Assembly (NCBI RefSeq): GCF_001424425.1
Contig: NZ_LMPT01000002.1
Span: 1-64,000, forward strand
Direction: 5' to 3'
Source of the DNA: Acidovorax sp. Leaf191
Lineage (GTDB): Bacteria > Pseudomonadota > Gammaproteobacteria > Burkholderiales > Burkholderiaceae_C
Length of the DNA: 64,000 nucleotides
Both the position numbers and the translations under genes were made by a program. Positions 8,098 through 17,106 of this stretch are shown one piece after another. The number at the start of each line of letters is the position of its first letter. The stretch's first letter is position 1. The notes under the pieces were generated by a model. It was not told the DNA's origin, made no database searches, and saw only the letters and a program-made list of their open reading frames with translations.

Positions 8098-9894
8098 TCA
8101 GGCCAGGGCCAGGTCCGTATCCATCAGCACCTTGCTGCCAGCGCGGGCCGTGCGCATCAGCGTCGCGGTCTCGGGGAAGAGCTTGGCGAAGTAGAAGCGG
8201 GCCGTCTGCAGCTTGGCGCCGTAGAAGGGGTCGGTGTTGCCGGCGGCGATCTCGCGCAGCGCGACCTGGGCCATGCGGGCGAACAGGTAACCGAACACCA
8301 GGTGGCCGGCCACGCGCAGGTAGTCCACGGCCGCGGCGCCCACTTCGTCGGGGTTCTGCATGCCCTTGAAGCCGATCTCGGTGGTGAACTTGGTCATCTG
8401 GTCGCCCAGCATGGCCACGGGGTTGATGAACTCGGCCATCTTCTCGTTCACGCCTTCTTCTTCCACCAGCTTGCCGATCAGCTTGCCCAGCTTCTTGAGC
8501 GTGGCGCCGTTGTTGCCCAGGATCTTGCGGCCCAGCAGGTCCAGCGACTGGATGGTGTTGGTGCCTTCATAGATCATGTTGATGCGGTTGTCGCGCACGT
8601 ACTGCTCCATGCCCCATTCCTTGATGAAGCCGTGGCCGCCGAAGACCTGCATGCACGCGTTGGTGCTGATGTGGCCGTTGTCGGTGATGAAGGCCTTCAC
8701 GATGGGGGTGAGCAGCGCCACCATCTCTTCGGATTCGGCACGCACCTTTTCATCGGGGTGGCTGTGCACCTTGTCCAGCAGCAGCGTGCAGAAGATCTGC
8801 AGGGCGCGGCCGCCTTCGGCGTAGGCCTTGGCGGTGAGCAGCATCTTGCGCACGTCGGGGTGCACGATGATGGGGTCGGCGTCCTTGTCCTTGGCCTTCA
8901 CGCCCGACAGGCTGCGCATCTGGATGCGGTCCTTGGCGTAGGCCAGCGCGTTCTGGTAGGCCACTTCGGTCAGGCCCAGCGACTGGTTGCCCACGCCCAG
9001 GCGGGCGGCGTTCATCATCACGAACATGGCAGCGAGGCCCTTGTTGGGCTGGCCCACCATGGTGCCGATGGCGCCGTCGATGGCGATCTGCGCGGTGGCG
9101 TTGCCGTGGATGCCCATCTTGTGCTCCAGGCCCGTGCAGTAGATGGGGTTGCGGTCGCCCAGCGAGCCGTCGGCATTGATGTTGAACTTGGGCACGACGA
9201 ACAGGCTGATGCCCTTGCTGCCCTTGGGCGCATCGGGCAGGCGGGCCAGCACCAGGTGCACGATGTTGGCGGTCATGTCGTGTTCGCCGGCGCTGATGAA
9301 GATCTTGTTGCCGGTGATCTTGTAGGTGCCGTCGGCCTGGGGTTCGGCCTTGGTGCGCAAGAGGCCCAGGTCGGTGCCGCAATGGGGTTCGGTCAGGCAC
9401 ATGGTGCCGGTCCACTCGCCGCTGGTCAGCTTGGGCAGGTACAGGGCCTTTTGCTCTTCGGTGCCGTGGGCGTGCAGGGCTTCGTACGCACCGTGCGACA
9501 GGCCGGGGTACATGGTCCAGGCCTGGTTGGCCGAGTTCATCATTTCGTACAGGCACTGGTTCAGCACGAAGGGCAGGCCCTGGCCGCCATAGGCGGGGTC
9601 GCACGACAGCGCCGCCCAGCCGCCTTCGACGTACTTGGCGTAGGCGTCCTTGAAGCCCGACGGGGGCTTGACCTCGTGCGTGGCCTTGTCGAGCACGCAG
9701 CCTTCGGTGTCGCCGCTGATGTTGAGCGGGAAGGTCACTTCGGCGGCGAACTTGCCGGCTTCTTCGATCACGGCGTTGATGGTGTCCACATCCACCTCGG
9801 CATGGGGTGGCATTGCCTTGAATTCATCACTGACCTTGAGCACTTCGTGCATGACGAATTGCATGTCGCGCAGCGGCGGCGTGTAGATAGGCAT
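8098..9894 (-). CDS. fadE: Acyl-CoA dehydrogenase
   Basis: A 598-residue flavoprotein of the long acyl-CoA dehydrogenase class, which introduces the alpha,beta double bond in acyl-CoA. Residues 1-40 form the extra N-terminal helix of this class (MPIYTPPLRDMQFVMHEV). The FAD/substrate segment CLTEPHCGTDLG and the C-terminal QVFGGHGFIKEWGMEQYVRD are present. The candidate catalytic base is the glutamate of YEGTNTIQSLDLLG, near residue 442. Size and domains match Bacillus FadE (about 594 residues) better than the 800-residue E. coli FadE. The ATG at 9894 follows the TetR stop by only five bases, so regulator and enzyme are likely cotranscribed. Confidence 0.92.
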   Translation of the reverse strand: MPIYTPPLRDMQFVMHEVLKVSDEFKAMPPHAEVDVDTINAVIEEAGKFAAEVTFPLNISGDTEGCVLDKATHEVKPPSGFKDAYAKYVEGGWAALSCDPAYGGQGLPFVLNQCLYEMMNSANQAWTMYPGLSHGAYEALHAHGTEEQKALYLPKLTSGEWTGTMCLTEPHCGTDLGLLRTKAEPQADGTYKITGNKIFISAGEHDMTANIVHLVLARLPDAPKGSKGISLFVVPKFNINADGSLGDRNPIYCTGLEHKMGIHGNATAQIAIDGAIGTMVGQPNKGLAAMFVMMNAARLGVGNQSLGLTEVAYQNALAYAKDRIQMRSLSGVKAKDKDADPIIVHPDVRKMLLTAKAYAEGGRALQIFCTLLLDKVHSHPDEKVRAESEEMVALLTPIVKAFITDNGHISTNACMQVFGGHGFIKEWGMEQYVRDNRINMIYEGTNTIQSLDLLGRKILGNNGATLKKLGKLIGKLVEEEGVNEKMAEFINPVAMLGDQMTKFTTEIGFKGMQNPDEVGAAAVDYLRVAGHLVFGYLFARMAQVALREIAAGNTDPFYGAKLQTARFYFAKLFPETATLMRTARAGSKVLMDTDLALA

Positions 9895-9899
9895 GGGGT

Positions 9900-10652
9900 T
9901 TACTCCTTGGATGTGGTGGTTTGGTTGGAAACTTTGCGGCGCTTGGCGGCGGCAGGGGTGGCTGCAGGCGCGGCGGCGGACGGCGAAGGGGACGGGGCGC
10001 TGCTGTAGCGCGCCAGGATGTTGTGAAAGCCCTGCACCGCCCGGCCCATGGAGCCGGGGGTCTGCAGGAAGCGTGCTTCGTAGTGCAGCGCGAGGATGAG
10101 GCCGTGGATCTCGAACAGCATCTGCTCGGCATCGGTATCCACACGCAATTCGCCCAGGCCCTTGCACTGCTCGATGGCGCGGCGCATGGCGGCGTGCCAG
10201 GTCAGCACCGAGCTGGCCAGCGCGTCGCGCACGGGGCCGGTGCGGTCGTCGAACTCGACCGCGCCGCTGATGTAGATGCAGCCCGAGTCGATTTCGATGG
10301 AAGTGCGCTTCATCCAGTTGTCGAACAGGGCCGACAGGCGCGCCACGCCGCGCTCGGCGGACATGGCGGGGTAGAACACTTCCTGCTCGAATCGGGTGTG
10401 GTATTCGCGGATCACCGAGATCTGCAGCTCTTCGCGTGAGCCAAAATGGGCGAACACGCCGGACTTGCTCATGCCCGTGACGTCGGCCAGGGCCCCGATG
10501 GACAGGCCCTCCAGCCCGATGTGCGTGGCCAGGCCCAGCGCCGCCTCGACGATGGCCGCCTTGGTTTGCTGGCCCTTTTGCAGGGCACGGCCGGTGCTGC
10601 TGCGGGCACGCGGGCTGCGGGTGGCCTGGCTGGATTCGGAGGTGGCGGGCAT
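9900..10652 (-). CDS. TetR/AcrR-family regulator of the fatty-acid locus
   Basis: A 250-residue repressor-type protein. The helix-turn-helix lies at about residues 35-85 (GLSIGALADVTGMSKSGVFAHFGSREEL), followed by a helical ligand-binding part. The C-terminal 40 residues are Ala/Pro/Ser-rich and then basic (AAKRRKVSNQ), unusual for the family and probably disordered. It is the promoter-proximal gene of the minus-strand fatty-acid genes. A perfect 14-bp palindrome sits 14 bp upstream of its start codon, so autoregulation and control of fadE and downstream genes is the simplest reading. An acyl-CoA ligand is an inference from context. Confidence 0.88.
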   Translation of the reverse strand: MPATSESSQATRSPRARSSTGRALQKGQQTKAAIVEAALGLATHIGLEGLSIGALADVTGMSKSGVFAHFGSREELQISVIREYHTRFEQEVFYPAMSAERGVARLSALFDNWMKRTSIEIDSGCIYISGAVEFDDRTGPVRDALASSVLTWHAAMRRAIEQCKGLGELRVDTDAEQMLFEIHGLILALHYEARFLQTPGSMGRAVQGFHNILARYSSAPSPSPSAAAPAATPAAAKRRKVSNQTTTSKE

Positions 10653-10665
10653 GCTGGCAAATAAA

Positions 10666-10679
10666 AACGAACGTTCGTT
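10666..10679. promoter_or_regulatory. Putative TetR operator (perfect palindrome)
   Basis: The sequence AACGAACGTTCGTT is a perfect 14-bp inverted repeat. It ends 14 bp before the TetR start codon (10652) and has the ACGAACG-type half-site seen in operators of TetR/AcrR regulators. Position and symmetry support it as the binding site of the adjacent regulator. Confidence 0.75.
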
Positions 10680-10936
10680 CTATTCTGCAGCAATTTCAGG
10701 GCACCGCCAAAACCCCTGAAAAAAATAGGGAGGGCCACCCAAACGGGCGTTGCGGGGGCGCCACCGGCAAGGCGGGGACGCGCTGCCCTGCTCTTCTGCG
10801 CTGGACCATCGAGCCTTCTGACAGATCCTGTCGTTGGATCGGCCGTTTGGCTGCCCAAGCCCTCGTGCTGGCATCGCCGCCGGCAGCGCCCGCCGCTTCG
10901 CCCTGACAGCCGGGTAGCCAGGTAGCCGGGCCCGCT

Positions 10937-11599
10937 TTACAGGATGAGCGCCAGGCTGGCTTCCAGGTGCTCCGACGGCAGGCGCTTGAAGCCCGAGCGG
11001 GCGTAGCGCTGCAGGCGCCCCACGGCAAAGGCGGTGAGCACGCTGGCGGCCACCTGCGCATCCACCGTGGGCGTGGACGACCCTGCAGTCGTGGGCCGCA
11101 GGCACTGGCGCAGGGTGGATTCGATGCGGTCGAAGAACTGGTTCATGCGCTGCTGCAGGCGCTCGTGCTCGAACACCAGGGCGTCGCCCACCATCACGCG
11201 CACCATGCCAGGGTTGCGCTCGCCGAACTGCAGCAGCAGGCCCACGATGCGCGCCGCCTGGCGTGCGCCGACTTCGGGCGGCTGCTCGGGGTCGGGCACC
11301 TCGCGGCCGGTGATCTGCGTCACCAGGGTGAACACGGTCTGCTCGATGAAGTCGATGAGCCCCTCGAACATCTGCGCCTTGCTGGCGAAGTGGCGGTACA
11401 GCGCCGCCTCGCTCACCGACAGGCGGGCGGCCAGGGCGGCCGTGGTGATGCGCTCCGCGCCCGGCTGCTCCAGCATGGCGGCCAGCGCCTGCAGGATCTG
11501 CACGCGGCGCTCGCCCGGCTTGGGGCGCTTGCGCGCCGCGGGGGCAGCCTCCGCGTCGTCGGTGGAGACTGGCTCGGGCAGGGGCGAGAGTTCGGACAT
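10937..11599 (-). CDS. slmA: Nucleoid occlusion factor SlmA
   Basis: A 220-residue TetR-fold protein that in SlmA family members binds specific chromosomal sites and blocks FtsZ assembly over the nucleoid. The leader is followed by KPGERRVQILQALAAMLEQP and the helix-turn-helix TTAALAARLSVSEAALYRHFASKAQMFEGLIDFIE, which is characteristic of SlmA rather than of ordinary TetR repressors. The C-terminal half, with FFDRIESTLRQCLR and VLTAFAVGRLQRYARSGFKR, also fits. The ATG at 11599 is used. ArgB is encoded about 2.5 kb upstream on the same strand, with a two-component pair between. Confidence 0.88.
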   Translation of the reverse strand: MSELSPLPEPVSTDDAEAAPAARKRPKPGERRVQILQALAAMLEQPGAERITTAALAARLSVSEAALYRHFASKAQMFEGLIDFIEQTVFTLVTQITGREVPDPEQPPEVGARQAARIVGLLLQFGERNPGMVRVMVGDALVFEHERLQQRMNQFFDRIESTLRQCLRPTTAGSSTPTVDAQVAASVLTAFAVGRLQRYARSGFKRLPSEHLEASLALIL

Positions 11600-11770
11600 G
11601 CGGGGCAGGCGCTCAGGTAGGGCCCTGCGTCACCAGCCGCCATGCCGTGGGCATCGCGGGTGGGCAGCAGGACAGGGATCCACAGGGCTTGTGCAAGCGT
11701 CGGGGCAGTGGTGCCGCCCCCCATGGCGCCAGCGAGGGCCGGCGCCATGTTTGCACAAGTCAATCTTGTA

Positions 11771-11785
11771 TGTAAATGATTCTCG
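11771..11785 (-). promoter_or_regulatory. Possible Fur-box-like site upstream of slmA
   Basis: On the minus strand the segment reads CGAGAATCATTTACA, which by eye matches 10 of the 14 defined positions of the 7-1-7 Fur consensus. It lies 172-186 bp upstream of the slmA start and just past the end of the histidine kinase gene, in the only AT-rich patch of this gap. No iron gene is adjacent, so it may be a chance match or a remnant. Confidence 0.25.
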
Positions 11786-11819
11786 CACAGGGCTTTGCAC
11801 CCCGGACTGCCTGCCGTGG

Positions 11820-13325
11820 CTACAGCGGGAACACCACCGTGACGAGCAGTCCGTGGCCTTGCGCACCCGTGCCCAGCGTGAGGGACGCGCGGTGCACGCG
11901 GGCGATCTCGTCCGCAATGGCCAGCCCCAGGCCGGTGCCCTCCCCCACCGTGCCGGGCACGCGGTAAAAGCGCTGCATGACGCGGGCACGCTCGGCCTCG
12001 GGCACGCCGGGGCCGTCGTCCTCGACCTCCAGGAACACGCGGGGCGGCCCCGTGCGCCCCTGGCGCATGCCGCAGCGGATGGTGACGATGCCGCCCGCCG
12101 GCGTGTACTTGATGGCGTTGTCCACCAGGTTGGACAAGAGCTCGCGCAGCAGCCAGCCGTGGCCGGTGACGTGCACCGGCTGCACCTCCAGGCCCAGGTC
12201 CAGGCCCTTGCCCGTGGCGGGGTCGAGAAAGGTTTCGAGCAGGGTTTCGCACAGGTCTTTCAGGTCCACCCGCTGCGTCTGCTGGGCGTCCAGGCTGCGC
12301 GCATCGGCCCGCGACAGGGCGAGCAGCTGGTGCGCCAACTGCGAGGTGCGGCGCGTGGCGTTGCGCAGCTTCTCGATTTGGTCGACTCCTAAAACAATAG
12401 CACCTTGCGCCCGCCCATCGTGCGGTAGGGCCGTTTTTCCATCCAGATCCGGCAGCGAGACACGCGGTGGCGCCGCTGCCTTGGCCATCATGGCCCAGGC
12501 CTCCACCTGGGCCTGCAGGCCGGCCAGGGGCGTGCGCAGCTGGTGCGCCGCGTCGGCCACGAAGCGGCGCTGCCCTTCGGCCTGGGCATTGACCAGCGCG
12601 AACAGCCGGTTGAGCGAGTGCACGAGCGGGCGCACTTCGGCCGGGGACGCGGCTTCGTCGATGGGGCTCAGGTCGCGGGGGGAGCGGTCCTCCACCGCGT
12701 CGGCCAGGTCCACCAGTGGCTTGAAGGCGCGGCCCACGGCCCAGTGGATGGCCAGCGCCGCCGCGGCCACCAGCACCAGGTTGGGCAGCAGCACGCGCAG
12801 CAGCAGTTGCTGCGCCCACTGCTGGCGGGGGTCGGAGCCGTCGGCCAGGGCCACCACCAGCTCGCCCGCGCCGGTGCGCCCGCGCTGCACGGCCACGCGG
12901 TAGGTCACGCCGCCGAACTCCACGCTGTGGAACTCGGGCGCCTGCGTGGTGGGCACGGCGCTGTGCACCCAGTCGTCGCCCAGCAAAAGCTTGCCCGACG
13001 GGTCGCGCACGCTGTAGCCCGAGAAGCCGGCGTTCTGGCGCAGGAAGTCCTCTACCGGCGGCGCGAGCAGCAGCAGGGGCGGTTCGTTGTCGCGGATGGC
13101 CGGGGCCAGCACCGAGTCGGACAGCGCGGGCAGCAGGCGCAGCAGGCGCTGGTCGTGCCGGTTGGCGGCGTCGTCGGCCGAGCGGTAGTCCAGCCACACG
13201 CCGACCATGGCCAGCAGGCACAGCGGCAGCACCAGCAGCAGCAGCAGCCGGTTGCGCAGGTCCGAGGTCATGGCGCGCAGGCCGGGCCGCTGCGAAGGGG
13301 TGGACCGGGGTGGCGTCGGCGTCAT
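11820..13325 (-). CDS. Sensor histidine kinase, TctE-like
   Basis: A 501-residue inner-membrane kinase. There are two transmembrane segments (about residues 26-46 and 172-192) flanking a periplasmic TctE-type sensor region. A HAMP-like stretch follows, then the H-box FVADAAHQLRTPLAG with the phosphorylated histidine near residue 262. The ATPase has the N-box ELLSNLVDNAIKYTP, DDGPGVP and GEGTGLGLAI. An extra stretch of about 30 residues between the two dimerisation helices (PPRVSLPDLDGKTALP to GAIVLGVDQIEKL) departs from the usual spacing. The start may instead be the ATG at 13271, just before the first membrane segment. It is encoded 85 bp downstream of its response regulator; the signal is unknown and no tctABC genes are nearby. 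Confidence 0.88.
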   Translation of the reverse strand: MTPTPPRSTPSQRPGLRAMTSDLRNRLLLLLVLPLCLLAMVGVWLDYRSADDAANRHDQRLLRLLPALSDSVLAPAIRDNEPPLLLLAPPVEDFLRQNAGFSGYSVRDPSGKLLLGDDWVHSAVPTTQAPEFHSVEFGGVTYRVAVQRGRTGAGELVVALADGSDPRQQWAQQLLLRVLLPNLVLVAAAALAIHWAVGRAFKPLVDLADAVEDRSPRDLSPIDEAASPAEVRPLVHSLNRLFALVNAQAEGQRRFVADAAHQLRTPLAGLQAQVEAWAMMAKAAAPPRVSLPDLDGKTALPHDGRAQGAIVLGVDQIEKLRNATRRTSQLAHQLLALSRADARSLDAQQTQRVDLKDLCETLLETFLDPATGKGLDLGLEVQPVHVTGHGWLLRELLSNLVDNAIKYTPAGGIVTIRCGMRQGRTGPPRVFLEVEDDGPGVPEAERARVMQRFYRVPGTVGEGTGLGLAIADEIARVHRASLTLGTGAQGHGLLVTVVFPL

Positions 13326-13410
13326 GGCGGGAGCAGACGGCAGATGGGCGAGTTGGCAGGCTGGCCGATGGACGGACTGGCCGTGGGTCTGGTGGGCCGA
13401 TGGGGGCCGG

Positions 13411-14103
<693 letters not shown>

Positions 14104-14160
14104 GCCTGCGCTCCCTGGTGGCCCACCGGAAGATGACCGCCGCCCGGCATCATCATGGCC

Positions 14161-15051
14161 TCAGTGCGAGCGGATCATCGTGCCGTAGGCCTGATCCGTG
14201 AGGATCTCCAGCAGCATGGCATGGGGGACCCGGCCGTCGATGATGTGCACGGCGTGCACGCCGGCCTTGGCGGCATCGAGCGCGCCGGCGATCTTGGGCA
14301 GCATGCCGCCCGAGATGGTGCCGTCCGCGAACAGCGCGTCGATCTCGCGCGCCGTGAGGTCGGTCAGCAGGTTGCCCTGCTTGTCCAGCACGCCGGGCGT
14401 ATTGGTCAGGAGCATGAGCTTTTCAGCCTGCAGCACGGTGGCGAGCTTGCTGGCCACCACGTCGGCGTTGATGTTGTAGCTCTCGTTGTTCTCGCCGAAG
14501 CCGATGGGGCTGATGACGGGAATGAACGCGTCGTCCTGCAGCGCCTTGACCACGCTGGGGTCGATGGAGACGATGTCCCCCACCTGGCCCACGTCGTGCT
14601 CGATGGCGGGGTTCTTGTTGTCCACCATCTTGAGTTTTTGCGCGCGGATCATGCCGCCGTCGCGCCCGGTCAGGCCCACGGCCTTGCCGCCGGCCTGGTT
14701 GATCAGGCCCACGATGTCCTGCTGCACCTCGCCGGCCAGCACCCACTCGACCACTTCCATGGTCTCGGCATCGGTCACGCGCATGCCCTGGATGAACTCG
14801 CCCTTTTTGCCCAGGCGGTTCAGGGCCGTCTCGATCTGCGGGCCGCCGCCGTGCACGACCACGGGGTTCATGCCCACGAGCTTGAGCAGCACCACGTCTT
14901 CGGCGAAGTCCGCCTGCAGGGCCGGGTCGGTCATGGCGTTGCCGCCGTACTTGATGACCATGGTCTTGCCATGGAACTTGCGGATGTAAGGCAGCGCCTG
15001 GGCCAGGATTTCAGCCTTGTCGCGTGGAGCAATCGAAAGAAGGTCGGTCAT
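14161..15051 (-). CDS. argB: Acetylglutamate kinase
   Basis: A 296-residue amino-acid kinase that phosphorylates N-acetyl-L-glutamate, the second step of arginine biosynthesis in the cytoplasm. The ATP/phosphate loop is IKYGGNAM near residue 35, and the substrate site is [27 protein letters not shown] and [22 protein letters not shown] are family signatures. The ATG at 15051 ([14 protein letters not shown]) matches the usual N-terminus; the frame continues upstream without similarity. It is followed by the two-component regulator gene. Confidence 0.96.
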   Translation of the reverse strand: MTDLLSIAPRDKAEILAQALPYIRKFHGKTMVIKYGGNAMTDPALQADFAEDVVLLKLVGMNPVVVHGGGPQIETALNRLGKKGEFIQGMRVTDAETMEVVEWVLAGEVQQDIVGLINQAGGKAVGLTGRDGGMIRAQKLKMVDNKNPAIEHDVGQVGDIVSIDPSVVKALQDDAFIPVISPIGFGENNESYNINADVVASKLATVLQAEKLMLLTNTPGVLDKQGNLLTDLTAREIDALFADGTISGGMLPKIAGALDAAKAGVHAVHIIDGRVPHAMLLEILTDQAYGTMIRSH

Positions 15052-15140
15052 GGAGGCGTGCCATCCGCAAGAAGAAAATGTGAAGCGCAAATTGTGCCGC
15101 ATTCGCGGCGCGGCCCGCTACCGCAGTGCGTGCACCGGTC

Positions 15141-16244
15141 TCAGTGCCGCAGCCAGTGCGGCACCTTGAAGCGCACGATGGCCATGTAGGCCATCACATA
15201 GCTGATCACGAACAGGCCGCAAAACGCCATGAGCAGCGGTGTATTGCTCCAGAACAGCACGGCCGGCACCACGGTCAGCAGGGTGAAGCCCCAGAGGTAG
15301 GGCGAGGTGCGGTTGTTGCGCATGAGCATGCGGCGGGACTCGTCGTCATGGAACACGCCGCGCACGATGCGCCGGTAAATGAGTTGGTGAAAGTGCAGTG
15401 CGTCGGCCACCCCGGGCGACACGCCCCGCACCGCCTTGCGGTAGATGGAAAACACCGTCTCCCACACCGGATAGATCAGCAGCAGCATGGGGAACCAGGG
15501 CGACACATCGGTATTGCGCTGCACCAGCGAGATGCTGGCCAGCGCGATCACCACGCCCCACACGTACGCCCCGCCGTCCCCGGCGAACACCATGCCGCGC
15601 GGGTAGTTCCACACCAAGAACCCGCCCGTGGCGGCCGCGGTGGACACCAGCAGCGCCGCCAGGGCGCGGTCGCCCACCTGCAAGGCGACGTGCGCCAGCG
15701 CCAGGCACACGATGAGCGCCACCATGCCCGCCAGGCCGTTGTAGCCGTCGATGATGTTGAACGCGTGGGGCAGGCCTGCGACGGCGAGCACCACGATGCA
15801 CCAGCCGATCCAGGGAGCCATGGCCATCCAGCCATCGAGCCACGGCCAGCCCACGCTGGGCAGGGTCAAATCCAGCAGAAAGATGGCCAGCACGCCGGAT
15901 GCTCCGGTCAGGGCCAGCCTGTAGCGCACCGACAGCCGCTGGGTCATGTCTTCGGCAATGCCGCCCAGCGCAGCCGGCAGCAGTGTCAACAGCCAGGCGC
16001 CGACCCAGCTGCCCAGCCGCAGCGAGCCAGGGTCGCCCCAGCCCAGCGACTGCCACACGCCCAGTCCCCAGCTGACGACCATTCCGATCAGCAGCGCAGC
16101 GCCGCCGATGCGGGGCACGTCACCCAGATGAAACCGCTGCGGCATGCCCTCGCCATAGACGAGCGCGTGCTCATTCCCCCATCGAACGATGAGCCCTGCA
16201 GCCAGCGCCGCCACCAGAAAACCGACTACAGACAACCAAATCAT
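15141..16244 (-). CDS. WecA/MraY-family polyisoprenyl-phosphate sugar-1-phosphate transferase
   Basis: A 367-residue membrane protein with about ten hydrophobic segments. It carries the family motifs HAFNIIDGYNGLAGM (catalytic Asp and Asn on a cytoplasmic loop), GDGGAYVWG and the histidine-rich loop HFHQLIYRR. Enzymes of this family transfer a sugar-1-phosphate (often GlcNAc-1-P) from a UDP-sugar to undecaprenyl phosphate and so start a surface glycan. Its ATG at 16244 overlaps the stop of the upstream glycosyltransferase gene by four bases (ATGA), so the two are translationally coupled. The location at the edge of the O-antigen-like locus supports priming of that glycan. The exact sugar is not readable. 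Confidence 0.87.
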   Translation of the reverse strand: MIWLSVVGFLVAALAAGLIVRWGNEHALVYGEGMPQRFHLGDVPRIGGAALLIGMVVSWGLGVWQSLGWGDPGSLRLGSWVGAWLLTLLPAALGGIAEDMTQRLSVRYRLALTGASGVLAIFLLDLTLPSVGWPWLDGWMAMAPWIGWCIVVLAVAGLPHAFNIIDGYNGLAGMVALIVCLALAHVALQVGDRALAALLVSTAAATGGFLVWNYPRGMVFAGDGGAYVWGVVIALASISLVQRNTDVSPWFPMLLLIYPVWETVFSIYRKAVRGVSPGVADALHFHQLIYRRIVRGVFHDDESRRMLMRNNRTSPYLWGFTLLTVVPAVLFWSNTPLLMAFCGLFVISYVMAYMAIVRFKVPHWLRH

Positions 16245-17026
16245 GGGGTGCCGATGGTACCTTTGATACCTGGGGCCCCAGTTAGCAACTGTTGCGCCTG
16301 CCGATACACGGGCGACATCCACAGCCGAAACAGGCTGCGAACATGCCAGGCCAGGTGGTCGAGCCGGCGGCCGCTGGCCCGCTGGCCCGCATGCACGATC
16401 TCCACCGGCGCCTTGATCAGCGCCCCCCCGGCCAGCCGCAGCCTGAGGCAAAAATCCACGTCTTCGCAGTACATGAAGTAGCGCTCGTCGAAGCCGGCCA
16501 GCTCACGCCAGACAGATGTCGGCAGCAGAAGACATGCCGCGTTGACCCAATCGACGCGCTGCTCCGTGCGGCCCAGCAAACGCCGGCGCAACAGCGCCCA
16601 GGGGGACGGTAGTTCGCGCTCGCTATCCTGCACACGGCCGCTCTCGTTGACCTGGATGGGGTACGCGCAGCCTGCCGCGTGCCCGGCCAGCGCATTGACC
16701 AGGGGCACAAACGGATCATCGCCCAGCACCACATCGGGGTTGAGCACGCACACGAAGGCTTCCTGCGCCGATGCCAGCGCCTGGTTGTGGTTGGCACCGA
16801 ACCCGATGGGCACGGCATTGCGGACGATGTCGAGCGCAAAAGGGAACCCACCTGCCGGCCGCTGCGGCTCAGCCTCAGGAACATTGAGTGTGAGCACAAC
16901 CCTCGATACCACCGGGGAATTCAGGCGGGCCAGGGCCACCAGCAATGCCTGAATCTGCACCCCATGGGCATGGCTGACGATGGACACAACGACGGTGGGT
17001 GAAGGGCGGGGAGCAATCAGTGGCAC
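16241..17026 (-). CDS. Glycosyltransferase family 2 protein
   Basis: A GT-A-fold glycosyltransferase of about 261 residues, resembling rhamnosyltransferases. Near the N-terminus it has PTVVVSIVSHAHG, then the nucleotide-sugar acidic motif LNPDVVLGDDPF and the acceptor-side segment FDERYFMYCEDVDFCLRLRLAGG. No ATG precedes the fold in this frame, so the GTG at 17026 (VPLIAPRPSPT) is proposed; the frame is open further upstream but would overlap the divergent gene at 17107. Its stop overlaps the start of the WecA-like gene. It probably adds one sugar of the same surface polysaccharide. Confidence 0.82.
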   Translation of the reverse strand: MPLIAPRPSPTVVVSIVSHAHGVQIQALLVALARLNSPVVSRVVLTLNVPEAEPQRPAGGFPFALDIVRNAVPIGFGANHNQALASAQEAFVCVLNPDVVLGDDPFVPLVNALAGHAAGCAYPIQVNESGRVQDSERELPSPWALLRRRLLGRTEQRVDWVNAACLLLPTSVWRELAGFDERYFMYCEDVDFCLRLRLAGGALIKAPVEIVHAGQRASGRRLDHLAWHVRSLFRLWMSPVYRQAQQLLTGAPGIKGTIGTP

Positions 17027-17106
17027 CCCGGTATTGTCGTTCGGATACTGCCATAGTTGTAACAATCTCCTGGAGGCGCACTGGCAAGCCCCGTCATAAT
17101 TCCGGG

